Below are positions 39,201 through 52,930 of a stretch of DNA of 64,000 nt, one piece after another. Position numbers and translations under genes: made by a program. The DNA lies in contig CP136068.1 of the NCBI GenBank assembly GCA_032622095.1, positions 60,472,025-60,536,024 of the forward strand. The letters are read 5' to 3'. How positions within the stretch are numbered: the stretch's first letter is position 1; each line of letters begins with the position of its first letter. The DNA is from Siphonodentalium dalli. Lineage: Eukaryota > Mollusca > Scaphopoda > Gadilida > Siphonodentaliidae. Under the pieces are notes generated by a model. The model saw only the letters and a program-made list of their open reading frames with translations. It searched no databases and had not been told where the DNA came from.

Positions 39201-40794
39201 TAATAGTGGACAGCGAGGAACTCATAAGAGAGGACAGGGAGGAACCAATATATGAGTGTACATGGAGGAACTAATATAAGAGTGGACAGGGAGGAACTAA
39301 TTTAAGAGTGGACAGGGAGGAACTAATATAAGAGTGGACAGGGAGGAACTAATATAAGAGTGGACAGGGAGGAACTAATATAAGAGTGGACAGGGAGGAA
39401 CTCATATAAGAGTGGACAGGCTGGAACTCATAAGAGTGGACAGGCTGGAACTCATAAGAGTGGACATGGAGGAACTCATATAAGAGTAGACAGGGAGGAA
39501 TTCATAAGAGTGGACATGGAGGAACTCATAAGAGTGGACAGGCTGGAACTCATTTACGAGTGGACAGGCAGCAACTCATATAAGAGTGGACAGGGAGGAA
39601 TTGATATATGAGTGTACATGGAGGAACTAATATAAGAGTGGACAGGGAGGAACTAATATAAGAGTGGACAGGGAGGAACTCATATAAGAGTGGACAGGGA
39701 GGAACTCATATAAGAGTGGACAGGCAGCAACTCATATAAGAGTGGACAGGCAGGAACTCATATAACAGTGGACAGGGAGGAACTCATAAGAGTTGACAGG
39801 GAGGAACTCATATAAGAGTGGACAGGGAAGAACTCATATAAGAGTGGACATGCAGGAATTCATATAAGAGTGGACAGGCTGGAACTCATATACGAGTGGA
39901 CAGGCTGGAACTCATATACGAGTGGACAGGCAGCAACTCATATAATAGTGGACAGCGAGGAACTCATAAGAGAGGACAGGGAGGAACCAATATATGAGTG
40001 TACATGGAGGAACTAATATAAGAGTGGACAGGGAGGAACTAATATAAGAGTGGACAGGGAGGAACTAATATAAGAGTGGACAGGGAGGAACTAATATAAG
40101 AGTGGACAGGGAGGAACTAATATAAGAGTGGACAGGGAGGAACTCATATAAGAGTGGACAGGCTGGAACTCATAAGAGTGGACAGGCTGGATCTCATAAG
40201 AGTGGACAGGCAGGAACTCATATAAGAGTGGATAGGGAGGAACTCATAAGAGTGGACATGGAGGAACTCATAAGAGTGGACAGGCTGGAACTCATATACG
40301 AGTGGACAGGCAGCAACTCATATAAGAGTGGACAGGGAGGAACTCATATAAGAGAGGACAGGGAGGAATTAATATATGAGTGTTCATGGAGGAACTAATA
40401 TAAGAGTGGACAGGGAGGAACTAATATAAGAATGGACAGGGAGGAACTCATATAAGAGTGGACAGGGAGGAACTCATATAAGAGTGGACAGGCAGCAACT
40501 CATATAAGAGTGGACAGGCAGGAACTCATATAACAGTGGACAGGGAGGAACTCATAAGAGTTGACAGGGAGGAACTCATATAAGAGTGGAGAGGGAGGAA
40601 CTCATAAGAGTGGACAGGGAGGAACTCATATAAGAGTGGACAGGGAGGAACTCATATAAGAGTGGACAGGGAGGAACTCATATAAGAGTGGACAGGGAGG
40701 AACTCATATAAGAGTGAACAGGGAGGAACGCATATAAGAGTGGTCAGGCAGGAACTCATATACGAGTGGACAGGCAGGAACTCATATAAGAGTG
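39201..40794 (+). repeat. Array segment holding a 768-bp TTGACAGG dimer
   Basis: Units run through CTAATATAAG (one reads CTAATTTAAG near 39,300), GCTGG 24-bp units, GTAGACAGG and CATTTACGAG units. GTTGACAGG landmarks at 39,792 and 40,560 are 768 bp apart. The unit GTGGAGAGGGAGG near 40,588 is another lineage marker, shared with about 48,600, 51,200, 57,125 and 59,670. No gene is seen. Confidence 0.85.
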
Positions 40795-43700
40795 GACAGG
40801 CAGGAACACATATAAGAGTGGTCAGGGGGGAACTCACATAAGAGTGGTCAGGGAGGAACTCATATTTGAGTGGACAGGGAGAAACTCATAAAAGAATGGA
40901 CAGGGAGCAACTCATATAAGAGTGGACAAGGAGGAACTCATATAAGAGTGGACAGGCAGGAACTCATAAGAGTGGACAGGCAGGAACTCATATAAGAGTG
41001 GACAGGCTGGAACTCATATACGAGTGGACAGGCTGGAACTCATATACGAGTGGACAGGCAGCAACTCATATAATAGTGGACAGGGAGGAACTCATAAGAG
41101 AGGACAGGGAGGAACTAATATATGAGTGTACATGGAGGAACTAATATAAGAGTGGACAGGGAGGAACTAATATAAGAGTGGACAGGGAGGAACTAATATA
41201 AGAGTGGACAGGGAGGAACTAATATAAGAGTGGACAGGGAGGAACTAATATAAGAGTGGACAGGGAGGAACTCATATAAGAGTGGACAGGCTGGAACTCA
41301 TAAGAGTGGACAGGCAGGAATTCAAATACGAGTGGACAGTCAGCAACTCATATAAGAGTGGACAGGGAGGAACTCATATAAGAGTGGACAGACAGCAACT
41401 CATATAAGAGTGGACATGGATGAACTCATATACTAGTGGCAGGCAGCAACTCATATACTAGTGGACAGGGAGGAACTCATATAAGAGTGGACAGGCAGGA
41501 ACTCATATAAGAGTGGACAGTCAGCAACTCATATTAGAGTGGACAGGGAGGAACTCATAAGAGTGGACAGGGAGGAACTCATATAAGAGTGGACAGTGAG
41601 GAACTCATATAAGAGTGGACAGGCTGGAACTCATATAAGAGTGGACAGGGAGGATCTCAAATAAGAGTGGACAGGGAGGAACTCATATAACAGTGGACAG
41701 GGAAGAACTCATATAAGAGTGGACATGCAGGAATTCATATAAGAGTGGACAGGCTGGGACTCATATAATAGTGGACAGGCAACAACTCATATAAGAGTGG
41801 ACTGGGAGGAACTCATATAAGAGTGGACAATGAGGGACTCATATAAGAGTGGACAATGAGGAACTCATATAAGAGTGGACTGTGAGGAACTCATATAAGA
41901 GTGGACAGGGAGGAACTAATATAAGAGTGGACAAGGATGAATTCATACAAGAGTGGACATGCAGCAACTCATATAAGAGTGGACAGGGAGGAACTCATAT
42001 AAGAGTGGACAGACAGCATCTCATATAAGAGTGGACATGGATGAACTCATATACTAGTGGCAGGCAGCAACTCATATACTAGTGGACAGGGAGGAACTCA
42101 TATAAGAGTGGACAGGCAGGAACTCATATAAGAGTGGACAGTCAGCAACTCATATAAGAGTGGACAGGGAGCAACTCATAAAAGAGTGGACAGGGAGCAA
42201 CTCATATAAGAGTGGACAGGGAGCAACTCATAAAAGAGTGGACAGGGAGCAACTCATATAAGAGTGGACAGGGAGCAACTCATATAAGAGTGGACACGCA
42301 GGAACTCATATAAGAGTGGACAGGGAGGAACTCATACAAGAGTGGACAGGGAGGAACTCATATAAGAGTGGACAGAGAGGAACTCATATAAGAGTGGACA
42401 GGCAGGAACTCATATAAGTGTGAACAGTGAGGAACTCATATGCGAGTGGACATGCAGGAACTCATATTATAGTGGACAGGGAGGAACTCATATTAGAGTG
42501 GACAGGGAGGAACTCATAAGAGTGGACAGGGAGGAACTCATAAGAGTGGACAGGGAGGAACTCATATAAGAGTGGACAGGGAGGAACTCATATAAGAGTG
42601 GACAGGGAGGAACTCATATAAGAGTGGACAGGGAGGAACTCATATAAGAGTGGACAGGGAGGAACTCATATAAGAGTGGACAGGGAGGAACTCATATAAG
42701 AGTGGACAGGGAGGAACTCATATAAGAGTGAACAGGGAGGAACCCATATAAGAGTGGACAGGCAGGAACTCATATAAGAGTGGACAGGCAGGAACTCATA
42801 TAAGAGTGGACAGGCAGGAACTCATATAGCAGTGGACAGGCAGCAACTCATATAATAGTGGACAGCGAGGAACTCATAAGAGAGGACAGGGAGGAACCAA
42901 TATATGAGTGTACATGGAGGAACTAATATAAGAGTGGACAGGGAGGAACTAATATAAGAGTGGACAGGGAGGAACTAATATAAGAGTGGACAGGGAGGAA
43001 CTAATATAAGAGTGGACAGGGAGGAACTAATATAAGAGTGGACAGGGAGGAACTCATATAAGAGTGGACAGGGAAGAACTCATATAAGAGTGGACATGCA
43101 GGAATTCATATAAGAGTGGACAGGGAGGAACTCATATAAGAGTGGACAGGCAGGAACACATATAAGAGTGGTCAGGGGGGAACTCACATAAGAGTGGTCA
43201 GGGAGGAACTCATATTTGAGTGGACAGGGAGAAACTCATAAAAGAATGGACAGGGAGCAACTCATATAAGAGTGGACAGGCAGGAACACATATAAGAGTG
43301 GTCAGGGAGGAACTCATATTTGAGTGGACAGGGAGAAACTCATAAAAGAATGGACAGGGAGCAACTCATATAAGAGTGGACAAGGAGGAACTCATATAAG
43401 AGTGGACAGGCAGGAACTCATAAGAGTGGACAGGCAGGAACTCATATAAGAGTGGACAGGCTGGAACTCATATACGAGTGGACAGGCTGGAACTCATATA
43501 CGAGTGGACAGGCAGCAACTCATATACTAGTGGACAGGGAGGAACTCATAAGAGAGGACAGGGAGGAACTAATATATGAGTGTACATGGAGGAACTAATA
43601 TAAGAGTGGACAGGGAGGAACTAATATAAGAGTGGACAGGGAGGAACTAATATAAGAGTGGACAGGGAGGAACTAATATAAGAGTGGACAGGGAGGAACT

Positions 43701-45160
43701 AATATAAGAGTGGACAGGGAGGAACTCATATAAGAGTGGACAGGCTGGAACTCATAAGAGTGGACAGGCAGGAATTCAAATACGAGTGGACAGTCAGCAA
43801 CTCATATAAGAGTGGACAGGGAGGAACTCATATAAGAGTGGACAGGGAGCAACTCATATAAGAGTGGACATGGATGAACTCATATACTAGTGGCAGGCAG
43901 CAACTCATATACTAGTGGACAGGGAGGAACTCATATAAGAGTGGACAGGCAGGAACTCATATAAGAGTGGACAGTCAGCAACTCATATTAGAGTGGACAG
44001 GGAGGAACTCATAAGAGTGGACAGGGAGGAACTCATATAAGAGTGGACAGTGAGGAACTCATATAAGAGTGGACAGGCTGGAACTCATATACGAGTGGAC
44101 AGGGAGGATCTCAAATAAGAGTGGACAGGGAGGAACTCATATAACAGTGGACAGGGAAGAACTCATATAAGAGTGGACATGCAGGAATTCATATAAGAGT
44201 GGACAGGCTGGGACTCATATAATAGTGGACAGGCAACAACTCATATAAGAGTGGACTGGGAGGAACTCATATAAGAGTGGACAATGAGGGACTCATATAA
44301 GAGTGGACAATGAGGAACTCATATAAGAGTGGACTGTGAGGAACTCATATAAGAGTGGACAGGGAGGAACTAATATAAGAGTGGACAAGGATGAATTCAT
44401 ATAAGAGTGGACATGCAGCAACTCATATAAGAGTGGACAGGGAGGAACTCATATAAGAGTGGACAGACAGCATCTCATATAAGAGTGGACATGGATGAAC
44501 TCATATACTAGTGGCAGGCAGCAACTCATATACTAGTGGACAGGGAGGAACTCATATAAGAGTGGACAGGCAGGAACTCATATAAGAGTGGACAGTCAGC
44601 AACTCATATAAGAGTGGACAGGGAGCAACTCATAAAAGAGTGGACAGGGAGCAACTCATATAAGAGTGAACAGGGAGCAACTCATAAAAGAGTGGACAGG
44701 GAGCAACTCATATAAGAGTGGACAGGGAGCAACTCATATAAGAGTGGACACGCAGGAACTCATATAAGAGTGGACAGGGAGGAACTCATATAAGAGTGGA
44801 CAGGGAGGAACTCATATAAGAGTGGACAGAGAGGAACTCATATAAGAGTGGACAGGCAGGAACTCATATAAGTGTGAACAGTGAGGAACTCATATGCGAG
44901 TGGACATGCAGGAACTCATATTAGAGTGGACAGGGAGGAACTCATATTAGAGTGGACAGGGAGGAACTCATAAGAGTGGACAGGGAGGAACTCATAACAG
45001 TGGACAGGGAGGAACTCATATAAGAGTGGACAGGGAGGAACTCATATAAGAGTGGACAGGGAGGAACTCATATAAGAGTGGACAGGGAGGAACTCATATA
45101 AGAGTGGACAGGGAGGAACTCATATAAGAGTGGACAGGGAGGAACTCATATAAGAGTGGA
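40795..45160 (+). repeat. 2.35/2.45-kb tandem duplication
   Basis: GAACACAT at 40,804 and 43,154 is 2,350 bp apart; CTGGGACTCATATAATAG at 41,754 and 44,208 is 2,454 bp apart. The 104-bp difference is one four-unit ATTTGAG cassette, single near 40,860 and double near 43,210-43,330. The junction at about 43,145 joins an AATTCATATAAG plus standard-unit stretch to the GAACACAT series. The same join recurs near 53,860. Confidence 0.9.
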
Positions 45161-46657
45161 CAGGCTGGAACTCATATACGAGTGGACAGGCTGGAACTCA
45201 TATACGAGTGGACAGGCAGCAACTCATATACTAGTGGACAGGGAGGAACTCATAAGAGAGGACAGGGAGGAACTAATATATGAGTGTACATGGAGGAACT
45301 AATATAAGAGTGGACAGGGAGGAACTAATATAAGAGTGGACAGGGAGGAACTAATATAAGAGTGGACAGGGAGGAACTAATATAAGAGTGGACAGGGAGG
45401 AACTAATATAAGAGTGGACAGGGAGGAACTCATATAAGAGTGGACAGGCTGGAACTCATAAGAGTGGACAGGCAGGAATTCAAATACGAGTGGACAGTCA
45501 GCAACTCATATAAGAGTGGACAGGGAGGAACTCATATAAGAGTGGACAGAGAGCAACTCATATAAGAGTGGACATGGATGAACTCATATACTAGTGGCAG
45601 GCAGCAACTCATATACTAGTGGACAGGGAGGAACTCATATAAGAGTGGACAGGCAGGAACTCATATAAGAGTGGACAGTCAGCAACTCATATTAGAGTGG
45701 ACAGGGAGGAACTCATAAGAGTGGACAGGGAGGAACTCATATAAGAGTGGACAGTGAGGAACTCATATAAGAGTGGACAGGCTGGAACTCATATAAGAGT
45801 GGACAGGGAGGATCTCAAATAAGAGTGGACAGGGAGGAACTTATATAACAGTGGACAGGGAAGAACTCATATAAGAGTGGACATGCAGGAATTCATATAA
45901 GAGTGGACAGGCTGGGACTCATATAATAGTGGACAGGCAACAACTCATATAAGAGTGGACTGGGAGGAACTCATATAAGAGTGGACAATGAGGGACTCAT
46001 ATAAGAGTGGACAATGAGGAACTCATATAAGAGTGGACTGTGAGGAACTCATATAAGAGTGGACAGGGAGGAACTAATATAAGAGTGGACAAGGATGAAT
46101 TCATATAAGAGTGGACATGCAGCAACTCATATAAGAGTGGACAGGGAGGAACTCATATAAGAGTGGACAGACAGCATCTCATATAAGAGTGGACATGGAT
46201 GAACTCATATACTAGTGGCAGGCAGCAACTCATATACTAGTGGACAGGGAGGAACTCATATAAGAGTGGACAGGCAGGAACTCATATAAGAGTGGACAGT
46301 CAGCAACTCATATAAGAGTGGACAGGGAGCAACTCATAAAAGAGTGGACAGGGAGCAACTCATATAAGAGTGAACAGGGAGCAACTCATAAAAGAGTGGA
46401 CAGGGAGCAACTCATATAAGAGTGGACAGGGAGCAACTCATATAAGAGTGGACACGCAGGAACTCATATAAGAGTGGACAGGGAGGAACTCATAACAGTG
46501 GACAGGGAGGAACTCATATAAGAGTGGACAGGGAGGAACTCATATAAGAGTGGACAGGGAGGAACTCATATAAGAGTGGACAGGGAGGAACTCATATAAG
46601 AGTGGACAGGGAGGAACTCATATAAGAGTGGACAGGGAGGAACTCATATAAGAGTGG
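43457..46657 (+). repeat. 1,704-bp tandem duplication with a 206-bp loss
   Basis: GCTGG/ATACGAG units at 43,457 and 45,161 and CTGGGACTCATATAATAG at 44,208 and 45,912 are both 1,704 bp apart. Both copies carry the CATATACTAG unit before GGGAGGAACTCATAAGAGAGG (near 43,520 and 45,224). The rare CATAACAGTGG unit at 44,993 recurs at 46,491, only 1,498 bp apart, so the second copy has lost about 206 bp, near eight units, in its right part (expected at about 46,485). Confidence 0.9.
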
Positions 46658-47731
46658 ACAGGGAGGAACTCATATAAGAGTGAACAGGGAGGAACCCATA
46701 TAAGAGTGGACAGGCAGGAACTCATATAAGAGTGGACAGGCAGGAACTCGTATAAGAGTGGACAGGCAGGAACTCATATAGCAGTGGACAGGCAGCAACT
46801 CATATAATAGTGGACAGCGAGGAACTCATAAGAGAGGACAGGGAGGAACCAATATATGAGTGTACATGGAGGAACTAATATAAGAGTGGACAGGGAGGAA
46901 CTAATATAAGAGTGGACAGGGAGGAACTCATATAAGAGTGGACAGGGAAGAACTCATATAAGAGTGGACATGCAGGAATTCATATAAGAGTGGACAGGGA
47001 GGAACTCATATAAGAGTGGACAGGGAGGAACTCATAAGAGTGGACAGGGAGGAACTCATCAGAGTGGACATGGAGGAACTCATAAGAGTGGTCAGGCAGG
47101 AACTCATATAAGAGTGGACAGGCTGGAACGCATATAAGAGTGGACAGGCTGGAACTCATATACGAGTGGACAGGCAGCAACTCATATAATAGTGGACAGC
47201 GAGGAACTCATAAGAGAGGACAGGGAGGAACCAATATATGAGTGTACATGGAGGAACTAATATAAGAGTGGACAGGGAGGAACTAATTTAAGAGTGGACA
47301 GGGAGGAACTAATATAAGAGTGGACAGGGAGGAACTAATATAAGAGTGGACAGGGAGGAACTAATATAAGAGTGGACAGGGAGGAACTCATATAAGAGTG
47401 GACAGGCTGGAACTCATAAGAGTGGACAGGCTGGAACTCATAAGAGTGGACATGGAGAACTCATATAAGAGTAGACAGGAAGGAATTCATAAGAGTGGAC
47501 ATGGAGGAACTCATAAGAGTGGACAGGCTGAAACTCATTTACGAGTGGACAGGCAGCAACTCATATAAGAGTGGACAGGGAGGAACTCATATAAGAGAGG
47601 ACAGGGAGGAATTAATATATGAGTGTACATGGAGGAACTAATATAAGAGTGGACAGGGAGGAACTAATATAAGAGTGGACAGGGAGGAACTCATATAAGA
47701 GTGGACAGGGAGGAACTCATATAAGAGTGGA
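46658..47731 (+). repeat. Array segment matching 55.9-57.1 kb
   Basis: TATAGCAGTGG at 46,777 corresponds to 55,991 (9,214 bp). Just downstream the spacing rises to 9,292 bp because only two CTAATATAAG units are present here versus five near 56,080-56,210 (three units, 78 bp). A one-base loss, CATGGAGAACTC near 47,453, is private here. The frame at 46,980-47,180 on the minus strand is a by-product. Confidence 0.87.
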
Positions 47732-50700
47732 CAGGCAGCAACTCATATAAGAGTGGACAGGCAGGAACTCATATAACAGTGGACAGGGAGGAACTCATAA
47801 GAGTTGACAGGGAGGAACTCATATAAGAGTGGACAGGGAAGAACTCATATAAGAGTGGACATGCAGGAATTCATATAAGAGTGGACAGGCTGGAACTCAT
47901 ATACGAGTGGACAGGCTGGAACTCATATACGAGTGGACAGGCAGCAACTCATATAATAGTGGACAGCGAGGAACTCATAAGAGAGGACAGGGAGGAACCA
48001 ATATATGAGTGTACATGGAGGAACTAATATAAGAGTGGACAGGGAGGAACTAATATAAGAGTGGACAGGGAGGAACTAATATAAGAGTGGACAGGGAGGA
48101 ACTAATATAAGAGTGGACAGGGAGGAACTAATATAAGAGTGGACAGGGAGGAACTCATATAAGAGTGGACAGGCTGGAACTCATAAGAGTGGACAGGCTG
48201 GATCTCATAAGAGTGGACAGGCAGGAACTCATATAAGAGTGGATAGGGAGGAACTCATAAGAGTGGACATGGAGGAACTCATAAGAGTGGACAGGCTGGA
48301 ACTCATATACGAGTGGACAGGCAGCAACTCATATAAGAGTGGACAGGGAGGAACTCATATAAGAGAGGACAGGGAGGAATTAATATATGAGTGTACATGG
48401 AGGAACTAATATAAGAGTGGACAGGGAGGAACTAATATAAGAGTGGACAGGGAGGAACTCATATAAGAGTGGACAGGGAGGAACTCATATAAGAGTGGAC
48501 AGGCAGCAACTCATATAAGAGTGGACAGGCAGGAACTCATATAACAGTGGACAGGGAGGAACTCATAAGAGTTGACAGGGAGGAACTCATATAAGAGTGG
48601 AGAGGGAGGAACTCATAAGAGTGGACAGGGAGGAACTCATATAAGAGTGGACAGGGAGGAACTCATATAAGAGTGGACAGGGAGGAACTCATATAAGAGT
48701 GGACAGGGAGGAACTCATATAAGAGTGGACAGGGAGGAACTCATATAAGAGTGAACAGGGAGGAACGCATATAAGAGTGGTCAGGCAGGAACTCATATAC
48801 GAGTGGACAGGCAGGAACTCATATAAGAGTGGACAGGCAGGAACACATATAAGAGTGGTCAGGGGGAACTCACATAAGAGTGGTCAGGGAGGAACTCATA
48901 TTTGAGTGGACAGGGAGAAACTCATAAAAGAATGGACAGGGAGCAACTCATATAAGAGTGGACAGGCAGGAACACATATAAGAGTGGTCAGGGAGGAACT
49001 CATATTTGAGTGGACAGGGAGAAACTCATAAAAGAATGGACAGGGAGCAACTCATATAAGAGTGGACAAGGAGGAACTCATATAAGAGTGGACAGGCAGG
49101 AACTCATAAGAGTGGACAGGCAGGAACTCACATAAGAGTGGACAGGCTGGAACTCATATACGAGTGGACAGGCTGGAACTCATATACGAGTGGACAGGCA
49201 GCAACTCATATAATAGTGGACAGGGAGGAACTCATAAGAGAGAACAGGGAGGAACTAACATATGAGTGTACATGGAGGAACTAATATAAGAGTGGACAGG
49301 GAGGAACTAATATAAGAGTGGACAGGGAGGAACTAATATAAGAGTGGACAGGGAGGAACTAATATAAGAGTGGACAGGGAGGAACTAATATAAGAGTGGA
49401 CAGGGAGGAACTCATATAAGAGTGGACAGGCTGGAACTCATAAGAGTGGACAGGCAGGAATTCAAATACGAGTGGACAGTCAGCAACTCATATAAGAGTG
49501 GACAGGGAGGAACTCATATAAGAGTGGACAGACAGCAACTCATATAAGAGTGGACATGGATGAACTCATATACTAGTGGCAGGCAGCAACTCATATACTA
49601 GTGGACAGGGAGGAACTCATATAAGAGTGGACAGGCAGGAACTCATATAAGAGTGGACAGTCAGCAACTCATATTAGAGTGGACAGGGAGGAACTCATAA
49701 GAGTGGACAGGGAGGAACTCATATAAGAGTGGACAGTGAGGAACTCATATAAGAGTGGACAGGCTGGAACTCATATAAGAGTGGACAGGGAGGATCTCAA
49801 ATAAGAGTGGACAGGGAGGAACTCATATAACAGTGGACAGGGAAGAACTCATATAAGAGTGGACATGCAGGAATTCATATAAGAGTGGACAGGCTGGGAC
49901 TCATATAATAGTGGACAGGCAACAACTCATATAAGAGTGGACTGGGAGGAACTCATATAAGAGTGGACAATGAGGGACTCATATAAGAGTGGACAATGAG
50001 GAACTCATATAAGAGTGGACTGTGAGGAACTCATATAAGAGTGGACAGGGAGGAACTAATATAAGAGTGGACAAGGATGAATTCATATAAGAGTGGACAT
50101 GCATCAACTCATATAAGAGTGGACAGGGAGGAACTCATATAAGAGTGGACAGACAGCATCTCATATAAGAGTGGACATGGATGAACTCATATACTAGTGG
50201 CAGGCAGCAACTCATATACTAGTGGACAGGGAGGAACTCATATAAGAGTGGACAGGCAGGAACTCATATAAGAGTGGACAGTCAGCAACTCATATAAGAG
50301 TGGACAGGGAGCAACTCATAAAAGAGTGGACAGGCAGCAACTCATATAAGAGTGGACAGGCAGGAACTCATATAACAGTGGACAGGGAGGAACTCATAAG
50401 AGTTGACAGGGAGGAACTCATATAAGAGTGGACAGGGAAGAACTCATATAAGAGTGGACATGCAGGAATTCATATAAGAGTGGACAGGCTGGAACTCATA
50501 TACGAGTGGACAGGCTGGAACTCATATACGAGTGGACAGGCAGCAACTCATATAATAGTGGACAGCGAGGAACTCATAAGAGAGGACAGGGAGGAACCAA
50601 TATATGAGTGTACATGGAGGAACTAATATAAGAGTGGACAGGGAGGAACTAATATAAGAGTGGACAGGGAGGAACTAATATAAGAGTGGACAGGGAGGAA

Positions 50701-52930
50701 CTAATATAAGAGTGGACAGGGAGGAACTAATATAAGAGTGGACAGGGAGGAACTCATATAAGAGTGGACAGGCTGGAACTCATAAGAGTGGACAGGCTGG
50801 ATCTCATAAGAGTGGACAGGCAGGAACTCATATAAGAGTGGATAGGGAGGAACTCATAAGAGTGGACATGGAGGAACTCATAAGAGTGGACAGGCTGGAA
50901 CTCATATACGAGTGGACAGGCAGCAACTCATATAAGAGTGGACAGGGAGGAACTCATATAAGAGAGGACAGGGAGGAATTAATATATGAGTGTACATGGA
51001 GGAACTAATATAAGAGTGGACAGGGAGGAACTAATATAAGAGTGGACAGGGAGGAACTCATATAAGAGTGGACAGGGAGGAACTCATATAAGAGTGGACA
51101 GGCAGCAACTCATATAAGAGTGGACAGGCAGGAACTCATATAACAGTGGACAGGGAGGAACTCATAAGAGTTGACAGGGAGGAACTCATATAAGAGTGGA
51201 GAGGGAGGAACTCATAAGAGTGGACAGAGAGGAACTCATATAAGAGTGGACAGGGAGGAACTCATATAAGAGTGGACAGGGAGGAACTCATATAAGAGTG
51301 GACAGGGAGGAACTCATATAAGAGTGGACAGGGAGGAACTCATATAAGAGTGAACAGGGAGGAACGCATATAAGAGTGGTCAGGCAGGAACTCATATACG
51401 AGTGGACAGGCAGGAACTCATATAAGAGTGGACAGGCAGGAACACATATAAGAGTGGTCAGGGGGGAACTCACATAAGAGTGGTCAGGGAGGAACTCATA
51501 TTTGAGTGGACAGGGAGAAACTCATAAAAGAATGGACAGGGAGCAACTCATATAAGAGTGGACAGGCAGGAACACATATAAGAGTGGTCAGGGAGGAACT
51601 CATATTTGAGTGGACAGGGAGAAACTCATAAAAGAATGGACAGGGAGCAACTCATATAAGAGTGGACAAGGAGGAACTCATATAAGAGTGGACAGGCAGG
51701 AACTCATAAGAGTGGACAGGCAGGAACTCATATAAGAGTGGACAGGCTGGAACTCATATACGAGTGGACAGGCTGGAACTCATATACGAGTGGACAGGCA
51801 GCAACTCATATACGAGTGGACAGGGAGGAACTCATAAGAGAGGACAGGGAGGAACTAATATATGAGTGTACATGGAGGAACTAATATAAGAGTGGACAGG
51901 GAGGAACTAATATAAGAGTGGACAGGGAGGAACTAATATAAGAGTGGACAGGGAGGAACTAATATAAGAGTGGACAGGGAGGAACTAATTTAAGAGTGGA
52001 CAGGGAGGAACTCATATAAGAATGGACAGGCTGGAACTCATAAGAGTGGACAGGCAGGAATTCAAATACGAGTGGACAGTCAGCAACTCATATAAGAGTG
52101 GACAGGGAGGAACTCATATAAGAGTGGACAGACAGCAACTCATATAAGAGTGGACATGGATGAACTCATATACTAGTGGCAGGCAGCAACTCATATACTA
52201 GTGGACAGGGAGGAACTCATATAAGAGTGGACAGGCAGGAACTCATATAAGAGTGGACAGTCAGCAACTCATATTAGAGTGGACAGGGAGGAACTCATAA
52301 GAGTGGACAGGGAGGAACTCATATAAGAGTGGACAGTGAGGAACTCATATAAGAGTGGACAGGCTGGAACTCATATAAGAGTGGACAGGGAGGATCTCAA
52401 ATAAGAGTGGACAGGGAGGAACTCATATAACAGTGGACAGGGAAGAACTCATATAAGAGTGGACATGCAGGAATTCATATAAGAGTGGACAGGCTGGGAC
52501 TCATATAATAGTGGACAGGCAACAACTCATATAAGAGTGGACTGGGAGGAACTCATATAAGAGTGGACAATGAGGGACTCATATAAGAGTGGACAATGAG
52601 GAACTCATATAAGAGTGGACTGTGAGGAACTCATATAAGAGTGGACAGGGAGGAACTAATATAAGAGTGGACAAGGATGAATTCATACAAGAGTGGACAT
52701 GCAGCAACTCATATAAGAGTGGACAGGGAGGAACTCATATAAGAGTGGACAGACAGCATCTCATATAAGAGTGGACATGGATGAACTCATATACTAGTGG
52801 CAGGCAGCAACTCATATACTAGTGGACAGGGAGGAACTCATATAAGAGTGGACAGGCAGGAACTCATATAAGAGTGGACAGTCAGCAACTCATATAAGAG
52901 TGGACAGGGAGCAACTCATAAAAGAGTGGA
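47732..52930 (+). repeat. 2,599-bp tandem duplication with clear junction at 50.33 kb
   Basis: ATGCAGGAATTC at 47,861 and 50,460, and GAACGCAT at 48,763 and 51,362, are both 2,599 bp apart; CTGGGACTCATATAATAG at 49,894 and 52,494 is 2,600. The junction is near 50,331, where a CATAAAAGAG unit runs straight into GGCAGCAACTC and TATAACAGTGG units instead of a GGGAGCAACTC series. The one-base difference is the GGTCAGGGGGAACTCAC unit (five G, near 48,859) versus six G near 51,460. Each copy holds a 768-bp TTGACAGG dimer. Private changes in the left copy include AGAGAACAGG near 49,241 and GCATCAACTC near 50,102. Confidence 0.93.
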
